Shown: in pieces, positions 32,201 to 41,920 of the stretch
How the letters are laid out: each line of letters begins with the position of its first letter
How positions within the stretch are numbered: position 1 is the first letter of the stretch
Assembly: GCA_036250225.1 (NCBI GenBank)
Contig: JAPZLL010000023.1
Coordinates: forward strand, 310,001-374,000
From: Cercophora sp. LCS_1
Lineage: Eukaryota > Ascomycota > Sordariomycetes > Sordariales > Lasiosphaeriaceae
DNA length: 64,000 nucleotides
Direction of reading: 5' to 3'
Notes under the pieces: model-generated
The model's database searches: none
What the model was told of the DNA's origin: nothing
The model's input: only the letters and a program-made list of their open reading frames with translations
Position numbers and translations under genes: made by a program

Positions 32201-32292
32201 AAGCTACGGATGGGTGGAGCAATGAATGGCGGCATGGCCGTAGTTACCACCAGACGACAGCGAGCAGCGAGGAAGGAGGCGCTTTTATCTAA
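29245..32292 (+). CDS. Large disordered conserved fungal protein, function unknown
   Basis: Single exon. The frame is open from 29086, but the first ATG in it is at 29245 (MLRWHSIKSKSELQRRKSTS), giving 1015 aa. Composition is dominated by Ser, Pro, Arg, Lys and acidic residues, with many SP/TP and RXXS sites, so it is probably a heavily phosphorylated, intrinsically disordered protein. A short conserved-looking motif, RRQSVRFVGP, lies near the N-terminus, and acidic patches such as YVDDGDYSESVYSTDELEPTY lie towards the C-terminus (shown in part: DGDYSESVYSTDE). There is no signal peptide, membrane helix or recognisable fold. I do not recognise the family. The very long uninterrupted frame makes it a real gene. 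Confidence 0.8.
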   Translation: MLRWHSIKSKSELQRRKSTSSSRGVHLEHIDSELAQRDAHIAACQAYTRAQDRAAVEMPLFPPTPDSSPRRRHIHRDDNSRSDEHDGLRRRQSVRFVGPCSAQGRTKPSVGQNNERHSQHTGQDPVVDEDFDISTKFIMEGTVALNTPKPPWSPPKHPAGDLPPVALPGISASYMDALAAADEYYTPEDDIASAPLSYHRLHGPKPVHPRRGAFQSTSRDDSPSLFEGTGEASRLMSTSVTGRKSNTASRGSISDPPVTASLRTPKSMSFLKNRHKVPSKVDRASHGNSSKDASDQTRASPSEFKLLATVKSTPQLKSQPSALFGSRARQPETRMRKSLRSRSSVDDLSCPKPSHDSELGGDDRLKNKARKASRSLKSRLKSLFSASPSEGSPPSLPAQHIESQRHRMSEDLCSVLVTGAADNGSDWGSVHQVPSRLPSVQMVPNNLVHSNKGSLESLRSERGRKVSEDNSFTSWTNSGPNTLTSQQQQHWMIEWEKQRLSIIGENGAHAPSPSTKRQALETHLFTQPGATFSPAIPHAKQMPDSDRIYSALMKRVQAVSEKNADIIQRRQQSLEHQGQTQDGYSSSRSGNGSSVDPRHCYLDAANTPTRNLRNASSSTDQARGDTGLGVRHLTSPGYTANERLRLSGAKTPVSGPENDPEPRPTSPDPFTSPSQKGTAPSDDLKAFSNRNSAFFGSPGSHLFRTVSPYRRALRKSMEEEENTAREKRCSSGEQPSEAGTQIYTPDNNTFREHTFEYVDDGDYSESVYSTDELEPTYDQSRQRRRRTREDFASLETPLTYQPAGHRDNSSGSSIDWKTWLSANVAKFDSSPTKSRLTEIEFALPTMPKNFSGGHIRESTQIHEGLDEDAKTPEPPTHKPTLPTTPLATVETNVVKASPRQRSIKHLTPPGRRSSLHENDSPSQAPPIPPKSILRSIPSPLKRARSNLGNMMSPSISSSPGLSAAVQRQFGPVSGRTAVGSGARNREATDGWSNEWRHGRSYHQTTASSEEGGAFI

Positions 32293-32614
32293 GTCTTTTT
32301 GGTCCTTGTGCCCGGACTCTGTGAAAGAGGACTATGAGGATTGGGCGGGTGAACGGTTTTGCTAGAAAAGTAGATGTGGGTTTGGATGTGAATTACTAGG
32401 CGGTTGTGTAAGGTTGGTCCTCTCTCGTGCTGGTGCCGAAAAGGTTGGCGGCGACCCCATCTCGATAGTGCTAATAACAACATATTGGACTTGTCCATTA
32501 TAAATGATTAGCCGACAATTCGATTCAAACAGTCGGAAGTACGTTGTTTTTTTGGTTGATAACACTCTCGCTATGCTATTTTACCAACTCCTCGCTCATC
32601 ATATCTATCTTTTT
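32293..32614. other. Intergenic, convergent 3' ends
   Basis: About 320 bp of AT-rich sequence between the disordered protein gene and the FAD oxidase gene, consistent with two 3' UTRs. Confidence 0.5.
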
Positions 32615-34623
32615 CTAACCCACACGGCAAAGCCGTCCATCGACTTCTCTCCAGCGTTCATTCCCAACACAGGGGGTGCACCAGAAGATATCGGCCGGGT
32701 CAACGGCACGCTTAATTTGGACCCTAAAACAAATCAGTATTTCCGACAACATGAAAGCCAAGAAACGAAATGGAAAGTTACAGCTTTTCGTAATTCTCCC
32801 CCCAGAACTGATGCTGCCAGTCTGGTTCCTCGGGGTTCGCCTTCACGATCCATGTTGTCAGCTAGATCTATCTAGCTACGGTCGCGGGGAGGACGGTACG
32901 CACCTCGTTCATATACGCCCCTGATGTTGGCGCCAGCTCTCTGATTCCCGTGAGGGAGTGATCTAGCCTGGCCATTGCCTCTCTCTTGGCCGTGAGATTC
33001 AGGGGTGGGAACTCGACGCCGTTTGCTACTATTGTCAGGACATGTCTTCTTTTGATGGTTTACGTGTGAGTAGCTTGCTGGCGTGAACATATGCCCTCCT
33101 CCACGCGGGATTTGCTGCGTTTCCGCCACCTCTCGGCTCTGCGTCGTGGACGCCTTTGCCTGCGACGAGAAAGGCCGTGCCGACTCCGTTGGAGGCGAAT
33201 TGGCGAAAGACCTGGGCATTGAGAGTCAGGTTGGCTGTTAGTTCGTCCTCGCCGAGGAGGCGGGAGCCGCCGACTGTGTTTGTTCCCGCCGCAGTGGTGT
33301 CGTAGTGTTCTTCGAACCAGGCGTAGAAAGAGGGATACTCGTCGGGTACTTGGACTGTTTGGAAGGCGTCTGGCCAGGTTTTGTCGATGTGGCTTGTGAT
33401 GGGGTTCCAGAGCTTGTCCATTGCTGCCGAGGTGCTGTCTTGGAGGACCATGGAGAGGACTAGCCCGGCGACGGTGGTGTTTCCTCCGTCAAAGGGGTTG
33501 GGGAAGGCGGGGAAGAAGTAGGAGTAGCCGGATAGACCTTGGTCGCCGAGGGATGGGAATTGGGAGAGGACGTAGGCGACCATGTCGAATACGGCTGGTT
33601 CGGTGAGGTTTGTTGTGACGATGATGGTGAGACGGCTGGTGATCTTTGGGGTGGGGAATGTACGGAGGGTTACGGAAGTGAGGATGCCAAAGGTTGAGCC
33701 GCCTCCCTGTGTGACATATGTGAGTTGGAGAGAGGCTAAGGGGGGATGGGGAAGGCAAGGGATCGTACGCCGCGGAGAGCCCAAAAGAGCTCCGGGTTTG
33801 TGCACTCGTTGGCGGTGACGATTTGACCGGTGGGCGTCACGACTCCAAGCTCGAGTACTTGGTCCGCTGCAAGACCATACCGTGGTGCTAACAAGCCATG
33901 ACCGCCGCCGGTAAGATAGCCGCCCATTGAGACCGTCTTGCCGCCTCCACCAACAGTTGTCTGGTTGAGAGTGTCGAGAAATGAATATAGTTCATCCATC
34001 TGCGTGCCGGCTCCCACAGTTACAGCTGTGGTGTTAATACTGGCCTTGCAGTTCTTTGGGTGGAACGAGGTGTGCGTCTGGGGCTCAAGCTTGAGGTGGT
34101 GGGTCCATATGGACAAGGAGTTGGGTGCATTTGACCTCCCAATGTAGTCGTGCCCGGTGCTTTTGACGACGAGTCTGATGCCGTGTTTCGCGGCAAAGTC
34201 GACGCCGGCCTTGACATGCCGGGCGGTTGAGGCGTTCACAACGAAGACAGGATATCCTTGACTGCTACATGGATAACCGTCCCAAGGAAGGCAGCTGTCG
34301 TTCGCCCAGTTGTTCCAGTCGACGGAGACGGGGCTGGCGCTGTGAAACTCGTAGCTTGACCAACTTGCGTTGACGGCTGCGCACTCTGCGGCGTCGAAGG
34401 CGGGTTGTCCGGGATGGCAGACAGCGCCTGGAGGAGACGGTCGCAGCAGTCGTCCCCCAGTTGACTCATTGAAGCGAGCCCACGATGTGGCCGAGGGCCA
34501 GTCGGGGCTTCCTGGAACAACTCTACACGGGAGTTGCGGACGAGAAAAGGGCCCCTTTGCGGCGGAGAGAGGGGACGCCAGGAGCAGGAGGGCGCTCAGT
34601 GATAAGTGCTGTGGGAGGGACAT
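32615..34623 (-). CDS. Secreted FAD-linked oxidoreductase, berberine bridge enzyme-like (VAO/BBE family)
   Basis: Five exons: 33769-34623, 33079-33706, 32904-33028, 32782-32840, 32615-32723 (591 aa). The signal peptide is MSLPQHLSLSALLLLASPLSA. The FAD domain has KSTGHDYIGRS (H158 is the expected covalent flavin attachment site) and GGYLTGGGHGLLAPRYGLAA. The position that is Cys in bicovalent members is not Cys here, so single covalent attachment is likely. The C-terminal BBE motif is present after splicing: EPDWQHQFWGENYEKL and VDPADIFWCTP. Several N-glycosylation sequons fit secretion. Intron 2 (33029-33078, 50 nt) appears to use a GC donor; a GT donor 15 nt downstream would keep frame but leave a 35-nt intron. 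The natural substrate cannot be told. No tailoring genes flank it, so membership in a metabolite cluster is unsupported. Confidence 0.88.
33029..33078 (-). other. Probable GC-AG intron in the BBE-like gene
   Basis: Read on the minus strand, it begins GCAAGC, contains the branch-like CTGAC near its end, and finishes with AATAG. Removing it joins AYVHA to ANGVEFPPLNLTAK in frame. The competing GT donor (GTAAAC, 15 nt further in) would give a 35-nt intron, below the usual fungal minimum. Confidence 0.5.
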
Positions 34624-36202
34624 GGTATATGTGTGCCAAGAACTAAGGGGCGCTTGTCAAAGGCCAGGGGATGTAAATACTGCACGGCTTGCAGGAGAGA
34701 AACATATGCGCTGTGTTCCCGTTGGGCCACTCGACCTCATGGGCCCGAGTCAAGCATCAAGATATATGTCATGTAGACTGGCGACCGGCGAGCGATTCCC
34801 CCGCTGCTGATGTCTCAACGGACAGCTCGGGATCGTCGTGTTGGACATCGCAGTATCCAGCCTACGAGCCCCCTGGAACATCATCGTCATTCTCAATTGC
34901 GACGCCCGCTGTCTGCGGAGGAACCTTTGCAGCCGACTCGACTCTTGGGCGGCGGGATTGACATGGGCGATCTGATTTGACAATTCTGGTTGGAGAGAAC
35001 GGTCGTATTGATCGTACATGCGCCTGGACGGGTTCGGGTTCCCGGTCTGGTGGGGCCCTTTCTTCCTCTTCCCACAAGGCTGATGTCCGCCAAGACTAAG
35101 TGGCAGAGCCTATCTCGACGACAGAGGGCAGGATACGTGTGGCCCGCTTCTTCGTCCTGAAAGTGCATACGAAATACGGTACTGCTGGTGGTTGGACCGC
35201 TGACATTCCTGGTCGAACCCGTCCACCACGTGAGGATGGTCAAACCCGGCGTGATCTGATTCTTGGCGCAAGATGCCATCTGACAACACTCGACGACTTG
35301 CAGCTGACCAGACGGCCAGTCAGTCGTTGCCAGTCAGCTTGCCGAGACCATCGGCAAAGCAACGGCTGGTGGTGTGCGAGTGCTCGATCCGCCCCGCTCC
35401 TGCGGGACGTCATCTCAGTTGGAGGTTGTGTGGGACAAAATCCCGGTTAATCGCTGTCCGACTCCAACCGAGGGACCTTGGCTGCTCTGCCAAACAATAA
35501 CTGTTGCATCGCCAAAAACCAAGTTCCGGCTTCATTCCAATCGTCCGGGCGCACCAGTTGAACACTGACCAAGGCATTCCAAGTCCGTGTCGATTTGTTC
35601 CGGTTGGGCTGAGGCATCGCGCAATTTGCACGAGTCCGCTCCTGTCCCGCCGTGTACACTTGTAACCGATAGCCTTGGCATCCTGCCTACGGCCAAAATA
35701 GCCGTTTCTCTGAGAAGCGATGGGCTGCTCAAGCTCAAACCCGTCAGATGGTGATATCAAAAGAAGATGATTTCGACTACCTAAAGTCTTTCAAAGAGAC
35801 CATTCTAGCGAAGATATACGGTCAAAAGGTTGCTTGGCTGATAACAGACGGGTCATGTTGGGATAAAAGCAATTGTTTGTACGGAGCACCGTGGGTACTT
35901 GCAGGGACACGTAAGGTGACTTGACAGCCACCAAAAAGCCAGGGGATGCCACGCCCCTTCCGGCCAGCAAATTGCAAGTAAGATTCCAACGGGAAACTTC
36001 TTCAGGGGCGGCGCGCATCGACCGTCCTCTTTGCTTTCTCTCAGGCATCGGCATCGGAATCAACGAAAGCGGTGTACGTTCAAACAGCTACAAGCCAGTT
36101 AGCTCACGGCCGACAAAGCCACTGCGCTCGCAGACACCTTGGCTTCTGCAACCTCCCGGCGCCCCGACTCCACGATACCATCCCCGTCGCTTGTTGCCCA
36201 AC
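34624..36202. promoter_or_regulatory. Divergent intergenic region between the BBE-like gene and efr3
   Basis: About 1.6 kb with start codons at both ends pointing away. Short frames on both strands do not resemble known proteins, and I read the stretch as promoters and leaders. Confidence 0.4.
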
Positions 36203-39200
36203 ATGCATGCGCTGCAAGAAAGATGTCGCCCCAAACACCAGGTCCTGGTGCTGAAATGCTATCCCCGGACCACCAAGGGCGCCGTCGATGTCAAACCTAA
36301 TTCGAGCGAGCTCAGCTACCTGCTCTTCTACGTGCAGTCGCGCCGCACAAAGATCCAAAAAGTGGGCAGCTTCCTTGAAAAGAAGACGGCCAGTGATGTG
36401 TATCGCCAACGAATAGGGTACGCCTTTTGTGTCCCCCGAGCTTTTGAGCCCCAAGGGCAGCAAGGGAATGCATTTCCGGGCGAGCCGCCACTGACAGAGG
36501 CTTGAATAGGAACGTCCAAGTTACCCTCCAGATCCTCGCGGCCTTGATCGAAAAGGCACCCAAAGACCTCCCGCTCTTCGCACCATGCGTCCTCAACATC
36601 CTCGAGCAGATCCTCAAAGCAAACGATATTACCATGGTTGAATCATCCATACCGACCTTTGAGACATTTTGCGAGCACCACGATCCGACCACCCTGCTTG
36701 CCGACCAGGCGTACCTGCGCCAATACCAGTCGGTTGTCCAGCAGTACGCCTCCCTGGCGTCCACGCGTGCATACGCGGGGAAAGTGGAGCCCAGCAAACC
36801 GATTGCTTTGCGATGGAGGAACGCAGGCTTGGAAGCAATCCGGAGCGTTGCTTCGTCGGACGCACTCTCGTCGGTCGCCGGGCAGCAGTATGACGTGGCT
36901 GTGCCGATGATCCTGGAGAATTTGTGGACCGACAACGAGGAATTTCTTGATGTGTTGCTCCACCGTGCTGAATTGGAGGATAAGGTTGAAGGTGCGCTGG
37001 TGCGGCGTAGGACGAGCATCGCTACGGTTCAAACGGTTGACACGGCGGGCGAACCGCACCCGAACCCGATTGCCCTCTCAGGAACAGCAGTGGACGTGGA
37101 CAAGCTGGCCGAGGAGGACATCGGAGTGTTGGCTATGCAATGCCTGAAACAAATCTTCAGCGGGTCGAACCGAGGGCAGATTCACAATGCCGGCGCTGCC
37201 CTTCTCAAGTTTATTGAAGAACGCGTTAGCCAGGAGGAGGAGGTCGTGAAGACTACGACGAATGGAAAGGACAGCGGCTGGGCTATCAAGATCTTCCTGC
37301 TCGTCACCCGGTGGGCGCCGGTCGCTGACCGGTTCTCGATCCTCCTGGCGGCGTTGGACGCGCTGGCCAAGTATCCTCTGACGGACGAGACTCTGCGGCA
37401 ACATATTGTCCTGGCAGCTATGATTGGGGCACTCCTACGTTCAGACATCAACTTGATTGGCTTGAGTGTGAACGATGTGCTGCTCGCCTTTATTTCGCAT
37501 ATTCGGGGCTTAGTGCAAATGCCGGGGGACCCAAACAGTATGCGGTCCGATCCACCTCTACCAGGCCAACCAGACCCCCGGTCGCCGACGACATTGCAGT
37601 TTGCCGAAAAGGCCGAGAAGTCGGCAGCTCAGCGCAAGGATTTGCTGCTCCGCCTGCAGGAATGCATCGGAGATCTTGCTACGCATGTGTATTATGCCGA
37701 CCAGATTTCGGACATGATCTCGACGATACTCCGTAAGCTGAAGCCGTCGAGATCCAGTAGCACCTCGAGCTCGACGCCACAGGGGGAAAGGACAGAGAAT
37801 GGGGCTGTAGCGACTCCTGGGCCTGAACAGCTCGATTCGCTGTTTGCTCTGACTGTCGCCAAGATAGCAGCGCTCAGGGCCATCAAGTCGATTCTGCTGG
37901 TTGCCAACCCCCGTAGCAAGATGAGCGGCAACCTAGGGCTCTCGCGAAACCATGTCCCGATCCAGGTCTGGGACGGCACACAGTGGCTGCTGCGGGACCC
38001 CGATGGACTCGTCCGAAAAGCATATGCAGACGCTGTGGTCACCTGGCTGGACCGCGAAACCACCAAGGAAGACGCAAAGGCGAGAGACGACTCTGCTCGG
38101 GCGGCTCTGAAAAACAGGGACACCGGCGCTGCAAGTCTTGCGCGGAGAGTTGTCTCCAGCGCGTCAGCCAAACCGGCCAAAGCTCCCAAATCGCATTTCC
38201 TGCAGTTGTTGCACTTGGCCATTTACGACAACGCCATTCAGTTTGTCGACTACGAGACAGACATCGTGCTTCTGCACGTGCTTCTCACAAAGCTTGTGAA
38301 CCAGCTCGGGGTAAATGCCGCTAGGTACGGACTTGCCATGATCTTTAGGCTCCAAGAGGACATCCAGGATGCCGAGACGCCCATTGCAAAGGTTCGCATC
38401 GGCAGTCTTGTGCACGGTTACTTCTGGGCACTCACCGAGAAGTTTGAGTTTGAGGGATCAATCATCGGGAGGGCCATTCACAACGAGATTGTGCGGCGCC
38501 GCAGCAAGCACTTCTGGGTTGAGGGTGTCAACGTCCCGCCGCCCCTGATGGAGCTGGTTGGCACACCGGGGATGGCTCGGCCTCAGCCGCGGCTCCCCAT
38601 CAAGGAGATTGAGTCGGAAGCACTCCTTCCTTTCGACGAACGTATCAGTCTTGTCGAGTGTATCTGCGATGCGTACGTTGGCCAGGCCCGCTCACCGCCA
38701 ACAAGCCCAGCCGCTAGTCCCGGTCGCAGCTTCAGCCACCCTGTTCTCGGTTCATCACTCAGCACGATCCCCGCCATTGAAACGGAGCACGAGATCCCGG
38801 GGCACTTCCGTGAGCAGATGCTGGGCGAGTGGAGTCGTGAGGTCGTTATGATCGCCGTGCAGGCGGGTAGTAAGTCGGCATCGCTCAATGGGTCACGTAC
38901 TACGGGTACGGACCGCAACCGCCTAGCAGCGAATGGCCATGGCCTCAACGGCCAAACCTCGCCGTTCGGGAGCAGGACAAACCTACGTCCCTCGACCTCG
39001 CCGGTGGGTGATCTGAAGCAGCTTCGGAAATCAAGCGTCCGCAGCGGCGTGTCGCCACACCCGGTTGCACCCAACGGCCATTCTGATTCAGGTCGTGAGC
39101 CGGTCGTAACCTCGGTGGAGCAGTTGAAGCTTGTGCTCTCGGGTCACCTTGAGCCTCCGGCAACCTCGCATGGAATTTCAACCTTGCCTCAGGACGACGA

Positions 39201-39669
39201 TAGCGGGGACAGTATGGTTAGTTACGATATGACACCCAGCGAACTGTCGTTCAACCCGACTGCCGGGGAACCCACAACGCTGGATCGACCGACATCGCGA
39301 GACAGAAGGTCCTCCCTGGGTGGACCACTTGGCTCGCATCCAACGAGAGACAGTACGGGGTCCGGCGGAGGCGATGAGGCCGGTGCCAAGGTGCCACCCG
39401 TGCCGCCAATTCCGAGTGGCATCGAGGGACGTGTGCCACGGGCCGTGGTAGTTGTTGACCATGGGGCTACACTGCCGAGGCCGTCAACATCGAGGAGGAG
39501 TGTGAAGAGCAGAGGCGGCGAGAGGGGCGTGTCGTCGTCGTCGTGGGCGAACATGGACAGCAGCTTTGGCGAAAAGGCACCCGCAATGGATCTGCAGGCG
39601 CTGCTGAAGGGTATTGATAGTAATGCGGGAGAGAAAAGTCTGGGCACGTTCTCGACGCCGCCATATTGA
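36203..39669 (+). CDS. efr3: Efr3 plasma-membrane scaffold of PI4-kinase Stt4
   Basis: Two exons, 36203-36417 and 36510-39669 (1124 aa), with a 92-nt GT-AG intron. The N-terminus MHALQERCRPKHQVLVLKCY followed by PNSSELSYLLFYVQSRRTKI is the conserved start of fungal Efr3, which decides the start codon. The first two thirds form a helical-repeat rod (for example NVQVTLQILAALIEKAPKDL). The last 300 residues are Ser/Pro-rich and disordered. Efr3 anchors the Ypp1/Stt4 complex at plasma-membrane PIK patches and so supports PI4P synthesis. The basic, Cys-containing N-terminus (C8) fits membrane attachment. No other member of the complex is in the window. Confidence 0.92.
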
Positions 39670-40259
39670 GCACGGGTTTTGGACAGGCTGTAATTACGCA
39701 AGGGCGCGGCCGTTTTATCTTTTGGAAGGATGTGCATATTATCGCAGAAGGGGGTTGGCAAGCCCGCACGGCTTGTATATTGTACGACTACTCACTTATC
39801 TTGCATCTTGTTTTATAGCAGAGGGCGAATGGGAGCGGGCAGCCAGCCAACAAGCCAACCATCAGAGCATACAGACACTGGAGGCAACTCGTGTTCAACA
39901 GGGCGAGGCGGCGTTTTGAAGTGGCAGCAGGGTGTCAAAACTTAGAGTAGATAAAACAGGCTGGGAAAAGCATCCCTCACTATCAATTGTCAATTTCCAG
40001 CACCTTCAAGGCTCACAATGTTGAAGCTTCCGAAGCTCAAAGTGAGGTCATCACAACCATTGGCACCCCTAACCCAATAAGGCTTGGTGGATCCAAAGCT
40101 ACCCTTGCCCGTTTTACGCCAGGCAGCAAAACCCCTGTCTTTCGGTCTGGCCCGTGCCCCTATTTTTCGGATGGAATTGATGAAAGAGAAAACGATGGTT
40201 CAACCTGTCTGTCTGTGCGTGAAAACGTTCCAGAAACTGCCCCCCAACCCACGAACAAG
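39670..40259. other. Intergenic between efr3 and atp12
   Basis: About 590 bp holding the 3' end of efr3 and the promoter of atp12. A frame opening at 39987 runs into atp12 but has no family resemblance before the chosen start. Confidence 0.5.
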
Positions 40260-41503
40260 ATGGCCTCCACAGCGAGGCTATTCCTCGCCCTACCTCTACG
40301 GCCAGCTACCACAACACACGCATTATCACTGACATGTCGTGTCCGCTCCCGCGCCCTCCACCGCCCCGCATCCCAACCCGCCAAAGTCGTCCCCGTGTAC
40401 GGCACCGGGCCGCCGCCGGAGCCCCCTACCCCAGCGCCCGAGTACAGCGATGCGACGGCGCGGATCGCCCGCCGAAGGCGACAAGCCAAGCTCCTGAAGC
40501 AAGCAAAGGAAGTGCGCACCGCGGCGGCAGCAAAGGCTAGCTCCACGGAACCAACAGGACTGAAGAGACGGTTCTGGAAGGATGTCAGTGTTGAAGAAGT
40601 AGACGGTATGTTGTTTCCCCCCCCCCTCTCTCCCCTTCTTCTTCCAAAATTGACAAAGATGGGAAAAAAGGCGCCCTCCAAATCCACCTAGACACCCGTC
40701 CCCTCCGCCACCCAACCACCAAGCGCATCATCCGTTTGCCCGTCTCCAAACCAGCCCTTGCAACTGCCCTCGCCATCGAATGGGACCAATTGGTCTCGGC
40801 CCAAGACGCCACACGCCAACATCTCATCCCGCTGACGTCCCTCGTCTGCCGCGCCCTCGATATCGCCGATGACGACGCTGCGAAACCAGAGACGACGCCC
40901 ATTCGGAATGCTATCGCTACGACAGTCATGCGGTATCTCGATACGGATTCCCTGCTGTGCTGGGCGCCGCCCGTTGATCCTACTGATCCGACTGCGCCGT
41001 CGAGCGCGCTTAACGACGAGGGGAAATCACTCCGTGATTTGCAGGAGGAGTCGACGCTGCCGATTGTGTCGTTTTTGACGAGCTATGTCTGGCCTGGTGT
41101 CAAGATTGAGCCGGTGCTAGATGGGGATTCGATTGTTCCGAGGCACCAGGAGCCTGGCGCGAGGGAGGTGGTGCAGGGGTGGGTGATGGGGTTGTCGAAT
41201 TGGGAGCTTGCTGGGCTCGAGAGGGCGACGTTGGGAGGAAAGAGTCTGCTTGCTGCGGCGAGATTAGTTGTTGAGTGGAGTGAGGATGGTGCTGGGGCTG
41301 TGGAAGGGGATGGGGCGGAGAGGGCCAAGAAGTTTGGTGTTGAGGAGGCTGCGAGGGCGGTTAGTGTTGAGGTCAGCTGGCAGACGGAGAGGTGGGGTGA
41401 GGTTGAGGACACGCATGATGTCGAGAAGGAGGATGTGAGGAGGCAGTTGGGGAGTGTGGTGTTGCTCGTTTCTGGGCGTGGTGAGCGCACTACCAAGTTG
41501 TAG
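40260..41503 (+). CDS. atp12: Mitochondrial F1-ATPase assembly chaperone Atp12
   Basis: Two exons, 40260-40605 and 40671-41503 (392 aa). The ATG at 40260 opens a typical mitochondrial presequence (MASTARLFLALPLRPATTTH), Arg-rich and without acidic residues. The family core follows: RRFWKDVSVEEVDG, IHLDTRPLRHPTTKRI and KPALATALAIEWDQLVSAQD, then the acidic segment DTDSLLCWAPP. Atp12 binds the F1 alpha subunit in the mitochondrial matrix and prevents its aggregation before hexamer assembly. The 65-nt intron contains a C-homopolymer stretch (from 40617) and ends in AAAAAAG. The frame upstream of 40260 stays open but looks non-coding. Confidence 0.93.
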
Positions 41504-41920
41504 ATGTGGGTGAGGACTGGCCTGGAGACCTTGTGCATATAGTGTATCGATATCTACCCGTCGATCCTGTGTATTGAATAGACGGTTTGTGCTGCGCGCC
41601 TCTTGACGAGATCGTCTTGCGTCTTTTGTGGTGTTCGCCGTGTTCGTAGTGTTCGTGGTTTCCGTGGTGTTGAGGTTCCCTTCAGGTTAGTTGAGAGCTG
41701 TTCTTCCTTGGTCGATCTCGTAGATATACCAAACATCAGCACAAGGTCACATTCAATTGCACAGTCAAACTAAGCCACCATTTTCAATTGCGTAGTGGGC
41801 TACCTTATGAGTCCTGGGGCCCGCGAGGGCCCCCCATTGCTATGTCCTTTGCGTTTATAGCATCAAAATACCCATATCGTTGAATAAAAATACAAAACAA
41901 AAAAAAAACCACCAGCAAAC
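41504..41920. other. Intergenic, convergent 3' ends
   Basis: About 420 bp between the stop codons of atp12 and the AlkB-like gene. It is AT-rich near 41880-41910 (an A-run on the plus strand, so a U-run in the minus-strand transcript). No gene is seen. Confidence 0.5.

Noticed and set aside
32615..34623. Secondary-metabolite cluster around the BBE-like oxidase
   Set aside because: Neighbours are Efr3 and a disordered protein; no synthase, transporter, P450 or cluster regulator is present within the window.
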